A stretch of DNA of 9,261 nt, from contig BOBW01000066.1 of assembly GCA_026002595.1 (NCBI GenBank), positions 1 to 9,261 on the forward strand. The letters are read 5' to 3'. The position numbers and the translations under genes were made by a program. This document shows, one piece after another, positions 6,479 through 9,261 of this stretch (position 1 is the stretch's first letter; the number at the start of each line of letters is the position of its first letter). The DNA is from Spirochaetia bacterium. Its GTDB lineage: Bacteria > Spirochaetota > Spirochaetia > Treponematales > Breznakiellaceae. The notes beneath the pieces are model-generated. The model was not told the origin of the DNA and did no database searches. It was given only the letters and a program-made list of their open reading frames with translations.

Positions 6479-6628
6479 GTGAAAGCGGCAAAGGCGGTAT
6501 CACTCAAAACATTCGGCAAAACAACGGCACAGCGGGTTTCGTTTTCCGCTATACCCGAGTGCGGCGAAGAAGAAGCCTGGAAACAGCGCATACAAAAGTA
6601 TTTGCTCTATGGTGAGAATTGTGTATAA
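6479..6628 (+). CDS. Possible 49-residue ORF overlapping the response-regulator start
   Basis: A GTG at 6479 opens a frame of 49 codons ending in TAA at 6626-6628, inside the beginning of the response-regulator gene. The predicted peptide is basic at first (VKAAKAVSLKTFGKTTAQR) and ends in an amphipathic stretch (EEEAWKQRIQKYLLYGENC). The ribosome site is poor (TAGGT very close to the start), and the frame is also open back into argD. For: it fills the argD-regulator gap almost completely and overlaps the next start, an arrangement seen in translational coupling. Against: short length, weak start and no recognised family. It may instead be a chance frame or a gene remnant. Confidence 0.25.
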   Translation: MKAAKAVSLKTFGKTTAQRVSFSAIPECGEEEAWKQRIQKYLLYGENCV

Positions 6629-7412
6629 AGTACTCTTTGTAGATGATGAGCCATGGGCGATTATTGATATACTCCACAGCATCCGCTGGGAAAATTCCGG
6701 CTTTGAAGTTATCGGCCATTATGAAAAACCACGGGAAGCAAAAAAGATAATTTTGGATCAAAGGCCCCATCTTGTTTTTGTAGACATCAACATGCCGGTG
6801 ATGAACGGATTTGAATTGATCCGGCAGTGCCGGGAAGAGGGCAGCGAGGCTGCCTTTGTCATTTTAAGCGCCTACTCGGATTTTGAATTCGCCAAGCAGG
6901 CGATCAAGGCGGCGGTGCTGGATTACTGCCTGAAGCCGGTGAACCCCGCGGCATTGACAAAAATGCTGAAAGAGATCAAGGCGCAGCTTGATGAAAAAGA
7001 GGCAATAAAAAACGCCGAGGAAGAGGCTGAGAAGGAAATCCAGGCGGAACCACCGAATGTTCCGGCTATGGATGAACGGTTCAGCCATATTCTGGATTAT
7101 GTTAAAGATCATTTTAAGGAAAAGCTGCTCCTCCGGGAACTGGCGGAAGAGTTTGCCTTTAACAGAAACTATATCTGCTATCTTTTTAAAAAAAATACGG
7201 GCAATACTTTTTCCAATTATATCATCCGCCTGCGGATAGAAAAGTCAAGGGAGTTTCTTGAAACCACGGACCTTCCCCTGCGGGTTATCGCCGAGGAAAC
7301 CGGCTTTATGGACTGCTACTATTTCAACAAGGTATTTAAAACCATCTGCGGAATACCGCCCCATAAATACCGGGTACAGATAAAAAACCAGGGGGCGTCC
7401 CATGCGCCATAG
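6621..7412 (+). CDS. YesN-like response regulator (receiver plus AraC-type DNA binding)
   Basis: The product is a cytoplasmic DNA-binding regulator that takes phosphate from the partner kinase encoded next. Numbering from the upstream ATG at 6609, the receiver domain has acidic Asp12-Asp13, phospho-acceptor Asp59 in VFVDINMP, Ser88 in LSAYSDFEFA and Lys109 in LKPV. A Glu-rich linker (about 124-150) leads to two AraC-type helix-turn-helix units at about 158-258: LRELAEEFAFNRNYICYLFKK and, further on, LRVIAEETGFMDCYYFNKVFK, closing with GIPPHKYR. The total of about 265 residues is much shorter than classical YesN (about 370-540); the middle region is missing. GTG at 6621 is the preferred start: GGTGA precedes it at the right offset for the extended anti-Shine-Dalgarno pairing, and VYKVLFVDDEPW matches how the family begins. 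The ATG at 6609 lacks any such site. Its stop overlaps the kinase gene. Confidence 0.93.
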   Translation: MYKVLFVDDEPWAIIDILHSIRWENSGFEVIGHYEKPREAKKIILDQRPHLVFVDINMPVMNGFELIRQCREEGSEAAFVILSAYSDFEFAKQAIKAAVLDYCLKPVNPAALTKMLKEIKAQLDEKEAIKNAEEEAEKEIQAEPPNVPAMDERFSHILDYVKDHFKEKLLLRELAEEFAFNRNYICYLFKKNTGNTFSNYIIRLRIEKSREFLETTDLPLRVIAEETGFMDCYYFNKVFKTICGIPPHKYRVQIKNQGASHAP

Positions 7413-9114
7413 GATCAGCAGCCGCAGCCTGCGGACCCAGATTGTGATTATCGTACTTGTTTCCATGTCGGTGATGCTGGTTTTTCAGGGATTGTCCATG
7501 GGGAATTTTATCAGCCGCAACAATCAGTACCGGCGGGAATATATCGGCGCAGCAAATGAAACCATCGCGGCATCCCTCAATGCCATGGGGGAAAATATCA
7601 GGAGCATGGCGGTTTACATAGCGTCCTTTGAATCCTTTAAAAACCTTTATTTCCCCAACCGTTCCTCCCCGCAGAATACCGCCGACATGGTAAGCGATGT
7701 CTTCTATTCGGTCAGGTTTATCGCCAACTACTATCCGATAATTCTGGATGTGGCGGTGGTAGGGCTCAATAAGGTCCCCTTTAGTTATTATTTGGGCTTC
7801 GGTTATGGTTTTATTGATCTGATGCAGACCGAATATGATTTTACCGATCCCGATGCCACGGAGAGCAGGTTTTTCTATTTTGACGGAGAGGATTACTTTA
7901 TCTATGTCACCCCGATCAGCGCTTTGTTTTCCAGCACCGGGGACGCCCCAAAGATCGCCTCCTGCATTTTTATCTGCGACATGAGTTATATCCGGGACCT
8001 GGTGATGATCAACACCGCTGACGCAACGGTTAATTTTTCCGTTTACGATCAGGCGGGAAGGCTTATCGCTTCCAGCGGGCATGAAGAAAACAGGATAAAC
8101 AAAACGATGGAAGTTGTATCCGCAGCCGGCAATATGGGGCTTTCGGTGACAGCCTCCGGGGGAAGCGCCGGAATAGCGCCGGGGCGCGGCGAAACAACCC
8201 GTTTTATCCAAACCTTTTTTATCTTCTCCATTATCCTTTTGGTGATTATCACCTCAGCGGTTATCGTTTTGCTGCGCCTGCGGATAGCCCGGCCAATTTC
8301 CAATCTGGTAAAAAGCCTGGAGCCCCAGGCAGACCGGCCCCTGCGTTCCCGGCTTGCCCCCAGTAACATTGATGAAATCGATCACATCGTGGATGCGGTT
8401 AATACCCTGCTTGACGAGATTGAAGAATATACCCAAAAGAGCATGGCGGCCCAGCAGAAGATCTACGAAATGGAACTGCGGAAAAACGAGGCGGAAATTT
8501 ATGCCCTCCAGAGTCAGATAAACCCCCACTTTTTAAACAATACTTTGCAATGTATCCGCAGTATCGCTATTTCAAAGGGGGTTGATGAGATTGCCGCCAT
8601 AACCCTGGCAATGTCGGAACTGTTCCGCTATTCCATGAACTATGAGGAATATGTTTTTGTAAAGGACGAACTTGAAATAGTCCGTCATTATATTGTCATT
8701 ACCAATATACGGTTTCAAAACCGTTTCAAATTTTCCTTCGACATTGATCCGGAAATAGAAAGCTGCCGCATGTGCCGGATGATCCTCCAGCCCCTGGTGG
8801 AAAACGCGGTACGCCACGGGGTTTCCCAGCGGGAGGACGGGGGCCTTGTGGTGATCATCGGGAGGATGAAAGAGGGGGTCATCTCTTTTGAGGTGACCGA
8901 CGACGGCCCCGGTTTTGACGCGGAACGGCTCATGGAAATCCGGCAGGAACTGTTCTATTCCTTTACCGAAAACAGGGAAATGAAAAAGGGCGGCTCCTTC
9001 GGCCTTTCAAACATTAACCAGCGGCTCAAACTCAATTACGGCGAAAGCTACGGCCTTGAAATAGAGCATAGGAATTACAAAACCCTGGTCCGTATCCATT
9101 TCCCGGACCGTTAA
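7402..9114 (+). CDS. YesM-like membrane sensor histidine kinase
   Basis: This 570-residue kinase senses an external signal and phosphorylates the regulator encoded just before it. A first membrane segment (about 13-33) is followed by an extracytoplasmic sensing domain of roughly 235 residues, a second membrane segment (about 269-292), then a HAMP linker starting RIARPISNLV. A helical stretch (about 335-370) leads to the phospho-acceptor His376 in LQSQINPHFLNNTLQ, the His_kinase/LytS-type signature. The ATP-binding part shows LQPLVENAVRHG (N box, Asn468), DDGPGF and GGSFGLSNINQRL (G2 box). Both length and layout are normal for YesM. Its ATG lies inside the last codons of the regulator gene (11-base overlap), implying coupled translation. 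YesM partners usually respond to carbohydrates and control uptake genes; the actual ligand here cannot be read from sequence. Confidence 0.95.
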   Translation: MRHRISSRSLRTQIVIIVLVSMSVMLVFQGLSMGNFISRNNQYRREYIGAANETIAASLNAMGENIRSMAVYIASFESFKNLYFPNRSSPQNTADMVSDVFYSVRFIANYYPIILDVAVVGLNKVPFSYYLGFGYGFIDLMQTEYDFTDPDATESRFFYFDGEDYFIYVTPISALFSSTGDAPKIASCIFICDMSYIRDLVMINTADATVNFSVYDQAGRLIASSGHEENRINKTMEVVSAAGNMGLSVTASGGSAGIAPGRGETTRFIQTFFIFSIILLVIITSAVIVLLRLRIARPISNLVKSLEPQADRPLRSRLAPSNIDEIDHIVDAVNTLLDEIEEYTQKSMAAQQKIYEMELRKNEAEIYALQSQINPHFLNNTLQCIRSIAISKGVDEIAAITLAMSELFRYSMNYEEYVFVKDELEIVRHYIVITNIRFQNRFKFSFDIDPEIESCRMCRMILQPLVENAVRHGVSQREDGGLVVIIGRMKEGVISFEVTDDGPGFDAERLMEIRQELFYSFTENREMKKGGSFGLSNINQRLKLNYGESYGLEIEHRNYKTLVRIHFPDR

Positions 9115-9150
9115 TCTTAACATAATACAAAAAGTGATGAACATAGTACA

Positions 9151-9179
9151 TTGCCGCTTCCACTAAGGGAATCTATCAT
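9151..9179 (+). promoter_or_regulatory. Putative sigma-70-type promoter for the downstream exported protein
   Basis: TTGCCG (9151-9156) and TATCAT (9174-9179) are separated by 17 bases. They match the -35 and -10 consensus at four and five of six positions. Transcription would start near 9186, leaving about 24 bases before the ATG at 9210, including a strong TTAGGAGGTT ribosome site. The 95-bp gap after the kinase gene holds no clear terminator, so read-through from upstream is also possible. A YesN-type regulator might bind here, but no repeat is distinct enough to name. Confidence 0.45.
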
Positions 9180-9209
9180 TCTAGTCAGGAATACTTAGGA
9201 GGTTCCATT

Positions 9210-9261
9210 ATGCGTAAATTGTTACTCGTTTTATGTACCCTTATTTTTCTGACCCTCCCGA
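9210..9261 (+). CDS. Start of an exported protein (signal peptide only)
   Basis: Only 17 complete codons are present before the window ends: MRKLLLVLCTLIFLTLP. A basic start followed by a hydrophobic core is the beginning of a Sec signal peptide, possibly of a lipoprotein. A strong ribosome site (AGGAGG, 9197-9202) lies 7 bases ahead of the ATG. The position after a YesN-YesM pair makes a carbohydrate ABC-transporter solute-binding protein the most likely identity, but that rests on context only. Confidence 0.7.
   Translation, partial: MRKLLLVLCTLIFLTLP

Noticed and set aside
6526..6570. Small GC-rich inverted repeats between argD and the regulator as an argD terminator.
   Set aside because: Stems of only five or six pairs with overlapping alternatives and no T-run after them.
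9169..9182. GAAT-CTATC-ATTC inverted repeat, resembling an ARG box or a regulator site ahead of the exported protein.
   Set aside because: Spacing is five instead of four, flanking bases do not fit, and it overlaps an ordinary -10; arms of four bases are too short to call.
1..9261. CRISPR array, tRNA, rRNA, insertion sequence, phage or integrase genes.
   Set aside because: No spaced repeats, tRNA-like cloverleaf, transposase or recombinase frame was seen on either strand.

Overview
The window carries an arginine-biosynthesis cluster followed by a YesN/YesM-type two-component system, in moderately GC-rich DNA. The genes are tightly packed, with good AGGAG-type ribosome binding sites. Two small secreted lipoprotein-type genes sit next to the arg genes. 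This mix (argCJBD, lipoproteins with a 'PEWV' motif, a YesNM pair beside an exported protein) would fit a free-living or gut spirochaete such as a termite-gut Treponema relative. That assignment is an impression from protein style, not from a database search, and a Firmicute-like anaerobe is not excluded.

Left part, minus strand (1-3984): the first 286 codons of argJ (859 down to 1), argC (2029-869), a 320-bp control region with an ARG-box-like ArgR operator inside a promoter, a lipoprotein gene (3042-2350), and a second lipoprotein-family gene (3984-3118) that has lost its 5' end. Right part, plus strand (3979-9261): the last 121 codons of argJ, argB, argD, a possible small ORF, a short YesN-like response regulator, a YesM-like sensor kinase, and the first 17 codons of an exported protein.

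The main result is that argJ is in two pieces on opposite strands. They fit together with no missing or extra codon if window base 1 is joined to base 3979/3980, giving a 407-residue ArgJ. The block 1 to about 3980 is therefore inverted relative to argB-argD, with one breakpoint exactly at the window edge and the other cutting the lipoprotein gene. In the uninverted order everything reads one way: lipoprotein, lipoprotein, argC, argJ, argB, argD. Because the edge falls on the breakpoint to the base, a contig-end artefact (fold-back chimera or misassembly) is at least as likely as a true genomic inversion. Loss of arginine synthesis should not be inferred from this piece.

Functionally, ArgJ (acetyl recycling), ArgB, ArgC and ArgD take glutamate to ornithine through acetylated intermediates. 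Two layers of control are suggested: ArgR repression at the argC promoter, and arginine feedback on ArgB, which has the N-terminal extension typical of arginine-sensitive kinases. The downstream regulator and kinase overlap by 11 bp and probably control the exported protein that follows under its own promoter, by family habit a solute-binding protein for carbohydrate uptake.
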